Shown here in pieces: positions 48,201 through 60,570 of a stretch of DNA of 64,000 nucleotides (its first letter is position 1; each line of letters opens with the position of its first letter). The notes below the pieces were generated by a model, which did not search any database, was not told where the DNA came from, and saw nothing but the letters and a program-made list of their open reading frames with translations. Location: assembly GCA_022393335.1 (NCBI GenBank), contig JAJEKB010020967.1:435217-499216 (forward strand), read 5' to 3'. The DNA is from Macrotrachela quadricornifera. Its lineage: Eukaryota > Rotifera > Eurotatoria > Philodinida > Philodinidae. The position numbers and the translations under genes were made by a program.

Positions 48201-48554
48201 TTAGTTTGCAATGTTTATTCCACTGGTTATATTCTCTGGCTCTCGGCACGAAGTAAGGTGACTTTAGGCCAAGAATCTTTTATACATTCACTTTGGAAAC
48301 AAATACGTTTGCGTAAGGAGCAATTCGTATGTCCAGTTTTGATGTCCATTTGTGCTCTCCCGCAGCTTGTTCTTAGTCTCACCGTGAAATGTGATCAATG
48401 GAAAAACAGTTATCTACAACGGATGGCTGTTTCGTTCTATTTGCTCGCCTATTTACCTTATTTATTAACTTTCTACATATTCGTCATACCATCTCTTGAC
48501 TATCGCCGAGCGTTCTACCACTCAGTCGTCGCACATCCATTTGTGTCTTCATGA
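42273..48554 (+). CDS. LDLa/EGF-domain 7TM receptor, middle part unresolved
   Basis: Large bdelloid-type adhesion-like receptor. It starts with a signal peptide (MLIISLLLILFVLQNSYEQ). Clear exons: 42273-43327, 43934-44421, 44631-about 45398, (45398)-45564, 45617-45706, about 45917-46414, 46532-47586, and a last one from 47654. Repeated LDL-receptor class A repeats lie in the first three exons (CDGEWDCAKGEDEFNC, CDGIVDCLETSEDEEERLC, CDRKRDCINQRDELFC). EGF-like modules follow (CECESGWYGQLCE, CKPGFFGENCE, CYQGSLCQ). The last exon encodes a 7TM domain (from VIVSIVILMSIIGFVSNLC to YLPYLLTFYIFVIPSL). Most junctions agree in phase, but near 45395 the frame shifts by one without a usable intron, and the join 45706/45917 does not keep phase. 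The gene is therefore either damaged there or uses sites I missed. Ligand unknown. Confidence 0.75.
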
Positions 48555-49734
48555 ACTTTCATTCTCATTCTCATTCTATTATAACACTGAAAAGACTAGA
48601 TTTATCTCTGTTTCATCTGTACGGACTATTCTGATTATTCTCGAATAACCAAAAACAGACATTAATTTAAACTTTAGTTTGGGTACGTCAGATCAGAGTG
48701 ATTGTCTAAAACGTCTTTTACAATGCATCCTATGTATTCGACAAATTCCAGTGGATACTCCATGCGGTTATTGCAGTTACCCAAAGCAGGCAAAAAAATT
48801 AAAATGAATGCGTGAAAACGCTATAGAAAATTTCAACTATTTTTTGACACGTATCACAGCTCTCGAAGTGTCATTCTAAAATGAACAGTTTTTATGCGGA
48901 TTAAAATTTTTGACGGTATTGCGTTAAAGATTCCTAGCCATTTTTATATATATTTCTTATAAACGTTCCTCACTGACAATCAGAAATTTTTATTAGCACC
49001 CTAAAATCCTCAGATTTCCTGCACATTCATATGCTTCGTTATTTTTCCCTATTTTCACACCATTTCTGATGTTGTCCCCATGAACTCTTTGCCTGTGTAA
49101 GCGATCGGTATGGCTAAACTTCGGTCGCATTGTATACGGTTATGTACCGAACATAAAACACTTATATTTCAAGTTCTACTCAACAGATTTAGGCAATTTT
49201 TTAAAGATACTAGTTCATATCTATCCATCTACAGACGAAAATGACTTTTCTGTCTCGTAATTTTGATTAAACGAAAATAGTCTATTAGCACTATTTTGTA
49301 GGTTAGACTTTCTTGTTTCTAACGATATAACTTCTCAGGTCGAAGATTCCGACCCGGAAAGATATCGTACCGGAAACGGTGTATTCCAAGTATTTCCGAA
49401 AGCTGGCAAACAAACGGATCGATAGCTTATCCTGTTGGAAAAAGCCAAGGGACCCACAGAATAGGTTCGTAAAACAACCCGGATCCCTCTGGAACCACAG
49501 CAGAATTATCTCGTGAAAGTTCTGAAAAGATACCTTTTCCCGCATCAACATTTTAAAGACTTTCTCAAAATAATGAATCCTCCACAACGACAAAGACCAT
49601 TTGGAAAAAATCTCAATACATTATAATAATGAATCTCAAAAATTCTTTACAATCAGATGCAGTGCTCAAAAATGTCGTTTTCATAGTCAAAAGTCTTCTG
49701 AACCTCCATTAAAACGTTTCAACGATCTACTCCA
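48555..49734. other. Intergenic region
   Basis: 3' flank of the receptor, then sequence without a supported gene. The 96-codon minus-strand frame at 49303-49593 has no recognised domain; its DNA is rich in CCGG/TTCCGG words, like the element-derived tracts elsewhere, so it is probably mobile-element debris. Confidence 0.4.
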
Positions 49735-49808
49735 CACTGTAAAAAAAAAGTATAGAAGAATAAACCATTTTGAAGGGTTTATTCTTCTACACTTTTTTTT
49801 TTACAGTG
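49735..49808. repeat. Near-perfect hairpin, 33-bp arms
   Basis: CACTGTAAAAAAAAAGTATA followed by GAAGAATAAACC, then a short loop, then the exact inverse ending ACTTTTTTTTTTACAGTG, with one mismatch. It looks like a minimal palindromic MITE. Confidence 0.85.
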
Positions 49809-49834
49809 CAGTAAGTAGTAATGATACTTCCGAC

Positions 49835-50465
49835 AAAGGCTAGAAGTCTTATTGAGACTTCTCAATAATCTGCTCCGTTCAGTGCTTGTTACGCCTCTGC
49901 TAGGACGCAAAGCTCTCATTGAGCCCCCATGATGTCTAATTTAGACGTTTCGATGATCTGCTCTCCTGAGTAGTGATCATACCACCGACTGGAGCCAAAA
50001 GCTTCATTGACGACAAAAAAGGCCTCCATAAGACTTTTCGATAATCTGACGTGCTGAGTAGTAAGCACACCACCACTTGAACAAAAAAGTCTCATCGAGA
50101 GTTCTCGATGATTCGCTTTGCTGCGTAGTTGTCATACCTTCAATACGAGGTAAGAGTGTCATTAAGAGTCTATACTATCTCATGGCGTCCTCTCAATGAT
50201 ATGATCCAACGAGTAGTAATCATACCTCCGATAGAAGGTAAAATTCCATTCAGGCTTCTCAATGATCTCAAATAATTCATATCATGCCTCGGATAAAATA
50301 TAGAAGTTTCTTTGAGACTTCTCTAAGACATGAGCTAATGAATACTAATCGTATCTTCATAAGAATGCAAGAGTTTAATTTAGGCTTCGCAAAGACCTAA
50401 ACTAATGCTTAATAATCATAACCCTCATATGAATTAAAAGTTTCATCGACCCTATTCAGTCCGGA
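49835..50465. repeat. Degenerate tandem repeat, about 8-9 units of 65-85 bp
   Basis: Each unit follows the order: AAAGTCTCATTGAGACTTCT, CAATGATCTGCTC, then GAGTAGTAATCATACC and a CCGATAGAAGG-like end. Units start near 49840, 49910, 49998, 50085, 50160, 50240, 50300, 50372 and 50440. Copies differ by substitutions and small indels, so the array is old. No coding role seen. Confidence 0.75.
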
Positions 50466-50559
50466 ACTCTGGTAACCAAGCTTAGTATTTCAATGACTAC
50501 GCTAATCAACTTATTTTACAAATAGTGTATAATTGAGGGTGAAGTTAAGCGTGACGCTT

Positions 50560-51110
50560 AGGAAGCCAAACCTTTCCTGAAATACATGTCATACCGAAAA
50601 TATATGGAAAACTGCATTCTCAATATCTAACACTCACTCCCAGATATAGACCGAAATAGTCAAACCAGAAAGCTCAGTAGGTAGTCAACCTAAAGCATCA
50701 ATACGAAATCTCAATACTACAGAAGACCTTTACGAAAAAATTTTCTTTACCTCCCAACCTTATGTGTACAAGATAATCTATCCTTACACATGACGTTTTG
50801 GCTAAGTTCAAAAGAGATTCAACACGACTTTTCATCTTATTAAAATGAATAAAAAATCCTACCTGAAATATTTTTCATACGAAGAAAAGTATCATAATGT
50901 GTATGTGAAATACCTCAAATGGGGTTCCTTATGTAGAGTGACATGTTCAAAACGACTTGTTGAGTGGGTAGTTGAACTAAAGCCTCAATAAAACATTTGT
51001 ATAGTACAAAAGATCTTTTGGAGAAATTTTTTTCGTTAACTTTAGTTGTACAAGATAGTATATTTTCGCACTCTTCATTTCGGCTATTTTGTAAGAGGAA
51101 GTCAGATTTC
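50560..51110. repeat. Degenerate direct duplication, about 290-bp units
   Basis: Copy 1 (about 50570-50810) and copy 2 (about 50860-51100) share the same order of blocks: CCT..CCTGAAATA..T.TCATAC; GGTAGT.AAC.TAAAGC.TCAATA; AGTACAAAAGATC-like with GACCTTTACGAAAAAATTTT; then TTA..TGTACAAGATA.T.TAT and ACGTTTTGGCTA/CATTTCGGCTA. Identity is modest by eye. Non-coding; the frame at 50915-51127 is not supported. Confidence 0.65.
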
Positions 51111-53197
51111 TTTTCAGTAGTCATCAACGTGTGAGATGTGAAAGTGATATGAATGTTTTTTACATAGATGAAAGCCTTTGTGCAGTCTCATAATTCGCTT
51201 CATTAGTTGTGCTAAAATTTAGGTTGTTTTTTTATGAGTCTTTCGGTAGATCATTGTGCGGCAGATGAAAAAAAATAGCTGGAAAGATGTTATGCTGGTG
51301 TAGTGAAATAGTTGACATAAATTTCCCAATCATGTACTGTTGTAAAATGGATTGTTTTTATAACTTTCTAATTAAAAGAGATTCTAATGAATTTAAGTCA
51401 CAAAAGTTTGATCAATTTATAGTATATTTTTAATTTCTGATGTTATTGTTGGACGTTGATATTTGGTCAAACTTTTTATAGCAATGAGTCGTAAGAAAAT
51501 GCTAAAAAACGAAATACTATTTTTAATAAGAGATTGATTTATTAGTCAAAAGATCCTTTGGTTCAACACAAAGCTTGAGGTTCTTATTGTTAGCTCGGAT
51601 CAGCCAGGTATGGTTGCTATATATATATGAGTATCATTTTTGAATATAGAAAACAGCCAGAACAGCACGGGAAATGGTGACTATGGAACCGGACACATAC
51701 GGCAAGTTCCGACCCAGAATACGGCTTCCCTGATCCGGTCCGTACGCTTTCACCTGGGATCTACAAAGGCCTTGTAGTGCATAGAGCTATATGGAATTAT
51801 TGCGTAATAGCATTCATAATCACTCGAGCCGGTGCGTATTCACCATGATTTACTTGTTGTGATTGGAAGTTAACGAGATTGGGTTTCAATGAAAAGATTG
51901 CCCTATTTAGTATATATATGATTACATGAAATCCGTTCTTACAGTTAAACTATCACCACCCAACAATCTAAAGAAACTGTAGAATTGGACACGAATCATA
52001 CGTTTGAAATGCTTCTTAATCCTATATTTTAACTTGAATTCGACAATTGCTGTAAAGTTATTATATGTTTTCTTTTCATATTTTTTATGCTTGATAAGTA
52101 ACGTATCCTACATATTCTTCTTAGTTAGGAGTGTGCAATTTCAGTTTACTGATGATCGACGTGACATTGTGAACGCTTCACATTTCTATTTTAAGTTATC
52201 CGATAGTGATCATATAATGATTAAATCACGAAATTGGAAATTTGGCTGACTTTTTTGACTAAACAAATTTAAATTTGCGCAGAAGATCGATCAATTTTCC
52301 ATTAATTGAACAATAAAAGTTTGTAGACTCGGAACAGATGCTTGAAATTTGGTAGAATGAAACAACAACTTGATAAAATTGACTAGTATACATATGAAAA
52401 AAGTTGATAAATCGTATTCACATTCTTTTCTAATACACAGCATTTATTTATAAAAATAGACTTCACACAAAGCTAACGTTTAGATGAAACATCTTTAATT
52501 AGAGATCGTGCGAAAGAAAAACTATTTATTTGTCTGTTGATAAAATGGTTGTGAAGATGAATATAAGGCACTTATTTTGTGAAGTGTTGCTACGTTGCTT
52601 TGCAAACAATATTTCGATTATTTTTCACTGTTATTGAAAGCAGGTAAAAGCTTTTTTTTTTACTCAACACTACCCCTTTTGCACACTGCATTAATAATTC
52701 ATTCTTTTTTCTTGTGTACGACCAACAGTCGACATATTTGCTCATATTTTAAAATTATTTGTTAACAGTATAAAATAAAGTGCATGCATAGTCAATCTTA
52801 AATTAACTATTGTTTGCACACAAATATATGTGCTTCATCCAACAACAACAATTTTCATTCCACTTTTAACAGCTGTATGCCAATACTTATATTATTTCGT
52901 CGATAAGACGGTCATACTTATATGTCCATGTATAATATTTGTAATTCAATCTCATTCATTTCTCTTCGGCATTTATGTCATTAGTAAGTTTTTTGATCAA
53001 TTTCAACTTGTTCGATATTATTCTACTATGAAGAATGATTTCAGTATGATAAGAATACATTCTATTGAATGACTTAAACTTTAGAAGGTTAAATTAATCG
53101 TTGAATGAGATACGATACATAATAAATATTAATATAAATTATATTCTAATTTCAATTGATATTTCAGATTAAGTTAATAGTTATTTACTAATTAATA
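51111..53197. other. Intergenic region
   Basis: Mostly AT-rich. A GC-rich patch at about 51665-51750 with CCGGACACATACGG and CCGGTCCGTACG may be a fragment of a palindromic-word element, unresolved. Short frames at 52004-52249 and 52830-53072 are hydrophobic but have no domain. The end of the stretch is the 5' flank of the next gene. Confidence 0.4.
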
Positions 53198-55529
53198 ATG
53201 CTTCGAAGACGTCTTTCTTTTTCTGTGGTGGATTTACTACCAACAACAAATACAACTAAAAGTGAAAAGAATCCCCGACGATCACTTGCTGCTACTTTAT
53301 TTCCATCTTCAATTTTGAGATCAAGATCTAGTAGTGTTCGCCGTAGTATCTCTACACAGGAAAATTATGAAAGTGTCATATTTATTTGGTTAAATGTGCC
53401 GATGCTACCAATGACTAATATTATTGATTTACTCCGTGACATCAATAATTCTGTCCAAGTTTATACAGATTCGTCTCTTTGTTTTGAAGCGATACGATCA
53501 TCACGCGAGAGAATCTTTTTTATTTCATCTTCTGGTAATAATGAACTTATTACAACAGTACATGATTTTCCTGCTGTTGAAGCGATTTTTATTCTTGATC
53601 CTACTATAGAAAATGTGAAGAATAATTTTCCAAAACTTTGTGGTGTTTTTGCTCGACAAGATGAATTATTGCGAGAAATGAATGAACGATTAGATGTTTT
53701 TGAACAGCTACAATTTGAAATGTTTGTATTTGAAGACGATAATATATTTCTCTGGAGACAACTATGGAGAGAAGTGGTAAATAATTGTTTATTTCTTGAT
53801 TAATTCATTTTTTTCCATTTATTCATTTAGCTTACAAATCGAAAAACAATATCGAATAAACATGATTTTGTTGAAGCAGTTCGAATTTATTACCAGAAAA
53901 ATCTACAAACGAATAGTATTATTGATGAATTTGAAAAATCTTATCGAGTAACAGATGCACTCAATTGGTGTTTTCGTTCACCATTTCCTTCACGTTTTCT
54001 CAAACACGCAATTTGTTATCAAAATAAAGAACAATTGGATCTCGCTCGCTTTCTATTTGTTGATGCAACTCGTTTATTTCAAAAACATTCTGAACATAAT
54101 TTCTCTATTCAAGTCTTTCGTGGTATGAAATTATCTAATGAACATATCGATCGATTTGAAAAACATATTGATAAACTTGTATGCACAAGTGGATTTTTTT
54201 CTTGTACAAAATCAAGAACAAATGCTTTGGCACTCGCTTTATTACCTACATATCGTCCTGATCTTTCATCCGTTCTTTTTGAAATAGTTTGTGAATCGAC
54301 AGATTTATTCATTGAAGTATTAAATGTACTTTCATTATCATCATCATCCGTAGTGTTCGATGTCTGTATGGTATTTCATGTGATGTATGTGAGTCGTGGT
54401 CAACCGACTATCATAAAATTAAAAACAGCAGGTGAAGATGGAAAACAAATGGCTCAAAACTATCTCACAGAACATAATGACGAGACATTGGAATCATTAC
54501 TTGATCAGGTTTTAACATCTACAAAATCATTGACTTCCGATCTAACACGAAGATTATCAACATTTTCAGAACCATCATCAGCTCAAATAACGTATGATAA
54601 AAAAGTAAATATTGAAAAGTTATTTGTTTGAATATAATTATTTTAGAAATTCTACGATTACTGCTGATGAATGGGAAGCAAGAAAACATGTAGATCAAGG
54701 CAAGATTGATCTTGCTCTAATAGCTTACAAACGAATTCATCCTGTCTCGGCTAGAATTCTTAATATTATAGGTCAATTATGTGTTGATAAGAAAGGTGAT
54801 TATGATTATGCATTTGAAGTGCATTCTCAAGCTCTTAAAATGCAAGAACAGGTATAGTTATTAGATCGTTGAACAGAAGAATTTGCTATTCAAAATGAAA
54901 ATGTATCATATTGCTTTTTTATGTTTTGACAGAATGGTGATGACATTACTGAAACATTGACTAATCTTGGAAATATTCATTATCATCGTCGTGAACTTGA
55001 TATGGCATTAGCTTGTCATACACGTGCTCTTTCATTACGAGAAACTATTAGTCCACCTGATTTCGCTGCTATTACTATTAGTCTTCTAGGAATATCAAAT
55101 ACACTTTGGGCTCGTCACGAATACGAAGAAGCAATCGACAATGCTGAACAAGCATTAGTCTTACAAGAAAGATTTATACCTTTTAAAGAAACAAAAGTTG
55201 TTAAAACTTTAATTATGCTTGGAAATATTTATCAAGACTGTAGCCAATATATTAAAGCTCTTGATCGATACATACGAGCACTAGTTATTCTTGAACGTAT
55301 GGTGCCAGTTGATTTACATGTATTGGCTAAATTATATAATAATTTAGGTAGTATTCATCAGAATTTAGGTGCAACAGAAGAAAGTATATGTTATTTCAAA
55401 GAAGCAGATAAGATTTATACACAAGTTCTTCCTCGTGATCATTCAGATTGTGTATCAGTAGAGATCGATTTAGAACATACAACTCAACCGGAGCAGAAGG
55501 ATCAACAGGATTTAAATACATATTTATAA
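53198..55529 (+). CDS. ADP-ribosyltransferase-like/TPR protein, catalytic Glu pair apparently lost
   Basis: Exons 53198-53776, 53831-54604, 54647-54851 and 54933-55529. A Ser/Arg-rich N-terminus (about residues 1-55) precedes a domain like that of the gene at 923-3104 (FIWLNVPML, then IFFISSSGNNEL). The ADP-ribosyltransferase core shows FRGMKLS (R) and LVCTSGFFSCTKSR (S), but where relatives have E-x-E this protein reads SSSSVVFDVCMVFHV, so transferase activity is doubtful. The C-terminal half has at least four kinesin-light-chain-type TPRs (TLTNLGNIHYHRRELDMALA, LGISNTLWARHEYEEAIDNA, LIMLGNIYQDCSQYIKALD, LYNNLGSIHQNLGATEES). The join 54604/54647 is one base out of phase next to an A5 run, so it is either an indel, an error, or a different junction. 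Probably a protein-binding paralogue. Confidence 0.78.
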
Positions 55530-57419
55530 GTTTTTATTGAAAATAAACTTCGATTTCATTTGAAAAGAATTGTCATCTTACATTAGTGGTGTAACTAAGG
55601 CAGGGTATGAGTAAACTCGGTTCACTGACCGATAGCTTTTTAAGAAAGCAAATTTTTTTATAAAAACTCAGGGCAAAATATTGTTATTCCACAACAGCAG
55701 AGCGGAAAGGGTTAATGTTGAAAGCGTACTGTCCTTATATAGAGTGATGGCATGAGGATCTTAGGCCTCCAAGAGTTGCAGCTAAGGTGAATTTGTATGA
55801 AATTCGAAGTAAAATGCTCTATTAACTTCATCTTTTGAATATATTTCTGAATAAAGTAATGAAAATACACCTTGACTTGTTCAACACATGACAGTAGAAC
55901 ATTATTTTGATAAACATCTTGCTCAAAAATTTTCCTTCTTAAACTAATTTTATGAGACAAACTCTACGTAAATCAGATGAACTACAATCAGAGAGGAAGT
56001 AGAAGTTATCATTGAATGCAATGAAAATAAGTGACTTAAAATTATGTTCACGCTCCTACTTTTCTCATGCGATTCTACGCTGAGTGCAGCAAACTTGTCA
56101 ATCGAATTTTTTATTGGTACTGTTCTAAAGTCTTTCCTAAAAAATAATCGTGTGCTTACCTTAATACATTATGTTTCTTAGGAATTCAGTCGTTTTATTT
56201 TCCTAACATTCTATTATTAGTCTTTTACTGATAACTAAAAGAGTTGGGATATTTATAAGCTGTTATCTTTTTGAGAAATGATATGATATTCAATCACTTT
56301 AATTGGAGAATTAGCTATATAAGTATACAGCATATATTTGAAACATCTTTGACGGAGAAAGACAAATAATTATTACAATTCAGAACATCTGGTGAGCTTA
56401 TAAGTTTCACAGAAACTTGATCTCTTCTTGATTCTCATTATGGTTTCGTCGTTAATTAAACATAAATACCATATATTAGTGCTGATTGAACTTCAACGCA
56501 CGATGTACATAACTGACATCAATTGTTACACGATGCATTTCGTGTCAACAAAAATACTCTGGATTATATGCTTCAAACAAGAAAAGTTAATATTTTTATA
56601 ATAAAATCTTCGATACACGCTTAATTCGTCATATTTCGACATATGAAGTGCGTCTCAAATGTCTATATATAAAATGAATCAAAAGTTATTAATGGTCATG
56701 AAAAATACTGTACATCACAATGAACAGCGATGTCTATCTCAAAGTAGTATTTTGCGAAGATAAACAACAACCAGTTTAATGGATAGACTCTCTCATCTTA
56801 TGTTATTTCAAAGGCTAAAAATGTTGTTCATTGTAACTCCTCAAAACTTGACGTACCAAGCTCATCTGAGACAATACGTATATGTCATCAAAATTGTGTT
56901 GCTGATTTTGATTTAATTTTACCAGAATTTTGTAAACCCCGCTCCATATTAGAAGACCCTCCCATATTAAAAGTCCCCCGGAGGATTTGATGTGAAATTC
57001 ATAATAGAAGATCCGGATATTCTTTTTAAAATAAGTTTTTGATTTTTGATTTTCCAATTCCTATTATCTTGAGTTCAATATGTATTGAGTCAAAATCTTT
57101 CACTATTTGGAATTTAGCCATGTTTTTCAGCTTTTAGTTTATTCAAAGAAACAATACGTATAACTAATATTGTCCATTTCAAATATGTTCAAAAAAGATG
57201 GTGAATGAAATTTCTATGAAAGGATAAGAAAGACATTCGGAATATACTTTTGTTTTCTTAGCAGAGAATCTTTTTCAAAAAAATATCCATCAAACGATCA
57301 TGCTTCATTAACAGTGCAGTCACATTGACTAAAAAGAAAAGCTCAAAAAGCTTAGAAAATGTCTTTTGAGATTTTTGACGGAATATTGTTTTGAGGGAAT
57401 CAGTATCAATAAACTACTC
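55530..57419. other. Intergenic region
   Basis: No supported gene. Frames at 55712-55960 and 56815-57057 (minus) have no domain. A short imperfect duplication CCATATTAGAAGACCC/CCATATTAAAAGTCCC lies at about 56944-56980. Confidence 0.4.
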
Positions 57420-58005
57420 AGTCCAAACATAGAATGGTCGTGGATATTTTTTGCAATAATTCAAGAACGAAAATGGTGATAGAGCTGTAGTTTTCACCAC
57501 TCTACAGAGAGTACGTTGGAACGTGTTTTTCTCCAATATTGTTTGCTGTATAAGACGATGTTTTTTTTTTAAATGTACGATCTGTACAACACATCGAAAA
57601 GATGTATAATAATAACCTATCATTCATAAGAAATTTTCAGGAAATTTGGTTAAAAATTAGGAGAAATCATTGTTTTCGATGGAGCAAATGTATAATTTGA
57701 TTTGCTTAATATTACGATATGAGAAGATAATCGTTTGAATTATATCTTCAACTATAGATCTGAAGTTCCTTTATCTAGACCGCATATCCAAACCAAAATT
57801 TCATCAGAATGACAAACTCTTTTATTTTCATGCATTTTTGCAATGGTTTGTAGAAATGATTTATTTTAAAACGATTTTGTCTTATACAGTTTTGGAGAAA
57901 AGATGTTCTAATGTTTCTTCTTTCGACTGGTGAAAACCACAACTCTATAGCCTTTTCCATTCTTGAGTTGTTACAAAAGTACCAACGACTATTACTATAT
58001 AGCAA
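57420..58005. repeat. Degenerate foldback element, arms about 140 bp
   Basis: The left arm (about 57430-57575) contains GTCGTGGATATTTTTTGCAA, TCAAGAACGAAAATGG, GTTTTCACCACTCT, TTTCTCCAAT and GTATAAGACGA. The right arm (about 57865-58000) contains their inverses in reverse order: TCTTATACAG, TTGGAGAAAAGATG, GGTGAAAACCACAACTCTAT, CCATTCTTGAGTTGTT. The two short frames on the minus strand (57414-57623 and 57775-58005) fall on the arms and are not genes. Confidence 0.65.
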
Positions 58006-58090
58006 GTAAAATGGACGCTCTAAAAAGATTTAACAAGTTGTGGAAAGAAGGAAAAAGGAATGACGTAATAAATTGCTTCTGAGAGCCTAG

Positions 58091-58998
58091 TGGAAAATAT
58101 TCTACCTAAATCAGGATAATTTTTGATTATTCCGGCGCAATCCAGATTATTCTTTCAATAATCCGATTTCTCTGAAAAAATTGGATGAAAGATAATTCTC
58201 ATTCTTCTTTTGACGTCAAAAAAAAAATTTTTTTTCGATGATTAAAATCCATTATTCATGTTGCAATCAGATTTTACTTACATTTCTGATTGTGGAAATC
58301 CATTTCTCTACTTTTAATCCTAACTCAATTGGACTTAATGATTTTACGGAATTTCAATCAGATTTGTGATTAGAAGCAATGGACTTCTTCGGTTTCAGTT
58401 TGAACTTAATCATAGATACTGATTTGAATAGATTTTGATTGGATTTATAATTAAAGATAATCGATTTCTCTGATTTCAATCTCATATCAATCATAGATAA
58501 TAATTTCCACGGATTTCAATTAGATTTGATTTGAAATCAAGAATAACACATTTTTTTGATTTCCTTCTAAACTTAATTATAGATAATGATTTGAATAGAT
58601 TTCAATCGTATTTATAATGGAAGATAATCAATTCTGTGACTCCAATCTTTATTGAAATGTATTGAAATCATTATCTATAATTTAGTTTAGGTTAAAATCA
58701 AAATAATATATCACCCTTGATTTCAAAACTTATTGAAATCCGTTGGAATCATAATTCATGATTGAGTTGAGATAGAAATCAGAGAAATCGATTGTTTGAA
58801 TTAGAAATTTAGTTGAAATCTGATTGTAACCTGAATAACGGATTTTAATGTTTCGAAAAAGATTTTTTTTAACGTCAAAACAAGAATGAAAATCATTTTT
58901 AATCGAATTTCTGTGGTAAAATCGGATTATTTAAAGAATAATCTGGATCGCGCCGGAATAATCAAAAATAATCTGAATTCAGTTAGAATATTTTCGAG
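58091..58998. mobile_element. Long-TIR element with ATTATTCCGGCGC ends
   Basis: About 908 bp with inverted repeats of roughly 200 bp: GAAAATATTCTA, TTTTTGATTATTCCGGCGC, ATCCAGATTATTCTTT and TTTTGACGT...AAAAAA occur at both ends in inverse order. The interior repeats AATCAGATTT, GATTTCAAT, GATAATGATTT and their inverses many times. No coding capacity. Target duplication not resolved. Confidence 0.8.
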
Positions 58999-59584
58999 GG
59001 CGACCAACTGAAACCGAATTTAATCGGTTCGCATTGAAGCTGATGAAAACCGTTGAAACTCTTAATCGAATATTGAGAATTTGTAGAAGATAATGAAGCT
59101 TAATCGATTTCAGCGGAAATAGACAAAGATCAACTAGATTTTTAATGAGTTGGCCAGGTTTGTTGAGAGAAAATCTATTTTAATCGATTTCTAATGTAAT
59201 TACGCCATCTCATTTTTAAAACAATTTATATAGCAGTTTCAACTTTAATATATGTGTCTGACTTTAGCACAGTGGTAACTTTATAGTTTGTTAATACTGA
59301 AAGTTGGAAAAAGCATAGACTTTCGGAGGTTTCGCGGTCCAGTCTCGAGAAAAACGCTATTTCTCGATATACCTGATTAAAACCGATTATATAAGAATAA
59401 TCAATTACTCTCGGTTAGCTAGTAATAATTGATTAAAATGAATTATCTGATAATAATCAATTGTGATTGATTAAAAAGTAACAATGTCAAACCAAGTAAA
59501 AGGTAAGAATAGATTCAAATCGATCAAAAGGTAAGTGCTACACTAAAATCAGCTTAAGAGGTGGTCACAGATTAAAACCGATTA

Positions 59585-59802
59585 CCCAGGTCGAGTGTTA
59601 TGGACTTCATACAAGGTCGTATACGACCGTGCACGGAAAAGATACGGTCGTTTACGGAGACAGTAAACGACTGTTCTTTTGTCCGTATATCGCCGTATTT
59701 CTCCGTATACGACACGAAAATATATGATTGTAATACGGTCACATGTAAATGGTTGTATTTCTCCGTATACGGTCGTAAACGACCGTGTCTGTTCGATCTG
59801 GG
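59585..59802. mobile_element. TIR element, CCCAGGTCGA family, copy 2
   Basis: Ends CCCAGGTCGA and TCGATCTGGG, flanked by TA. The interior repeats GGTCGTATACGACCG, CGGTCGTTTACGGAG, ATTTCTCCGTATACG and GGTCGTAAACGACCG. Shorter relative of 14509-14919. The open frames on both strands here are by-products of the palindromes. Confidence 0.75.
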
Positions 59803-59837
59803 TATCCAGCAGTTATTAACGGTCATCAATGAAGAGT

Positions 59838-60136
59838 ACCCAGTCAAAAATTTCAGGATTAACTCTGGCAAATCCTGCAATCATAATCAAGATTATCAAC
59901 TCGATTATTCTGTATCATCATCCAGATTATAATATATTGCAATCGGATTTTTAATCCATTACAATCTTTGAAATCGATCTTGATGCGTATCAAAATCGAT
60001 TTCTATGATTATAATAGATTAAAAATTCGATTACAATATATTATAATCTGGATGGTGGTGCAGAATAATCTGGCTGATAATCTTGATTATGATTACAGGA
60101 TTTGCTAGATTTAATCCTGAAATTTTCCACTCGGTC
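59838..60136. repeat. Near-complete palindrome of about 300 bp
   Basis: Left arm: AATTTCAGGATTAA, CAAATCCTG, AATCATAATCAAGATTATCA, CCAGATTATAATATATTG. Right arm: the inverses in reverse order, ending TTAATCCTGAAATTTTCC. The centre is near 59985. Arms differ at a few sites only. It is likely a young foldback element. Confidence 0.85.
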
Positions 60137-60342
60137 AAGATGTGTCCATAGCGCATGACATTCTGGTTCAAGAAATTCAAGAATGACATGTGTTTGTTGA
60201 AAAAAGTTCGACTAGGGTAGTATTATCAATATAATCGTTGCTGTTTTCAGATTGGTTAGGACAGACAAACAAACTTTAAAGAAATTTACGGCCGTATAAT
60301 CCTTTCTTTCAAAAAAGGAAACTATATATATTTGATCTTCCC

Positions 60343-60570
60343 AGGTGAACCAATCCGAGAGTCGGATCCGATCGAAATCCAATCGGAATTTATAGGATCC
60401 CACAGGATCCTATACGTATATCATCGGAAACCTGGTGACGGAATCATGTCGGAATCCGTCGGATTACGGATCCTATCGGATCCGAGTAACTTAAACCGAC
60501 AAAATCCGGTAGTAGGAAACCAGTCGGATCCGAGTAACTGAATTCGATAAAATCCGACACTACAATAGCT
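60343..60570. mobile_element. GGATCC-word element, short copy
   Basis: About 230 bp filled with CGGATCCGA, GGATCCTAT, GTCGGATCCGAGTAACT (twice) and AATCCGACA. It begins CCCAGGTGAACC, close to the start of the CCCAGGTCGA family. Related in word content to the flanks of the insertion at 11813-13070. Ends not precisely defined; no protein. Confidence 0.6.

Noticed and set aside
51665..51750. GC-rich patch as a small RNA gene
   Set aside because: No A/B boxes, no stable long stem found by eye; words CCGGACACATACGG and CCGGTCCGTACG fit element debris better.
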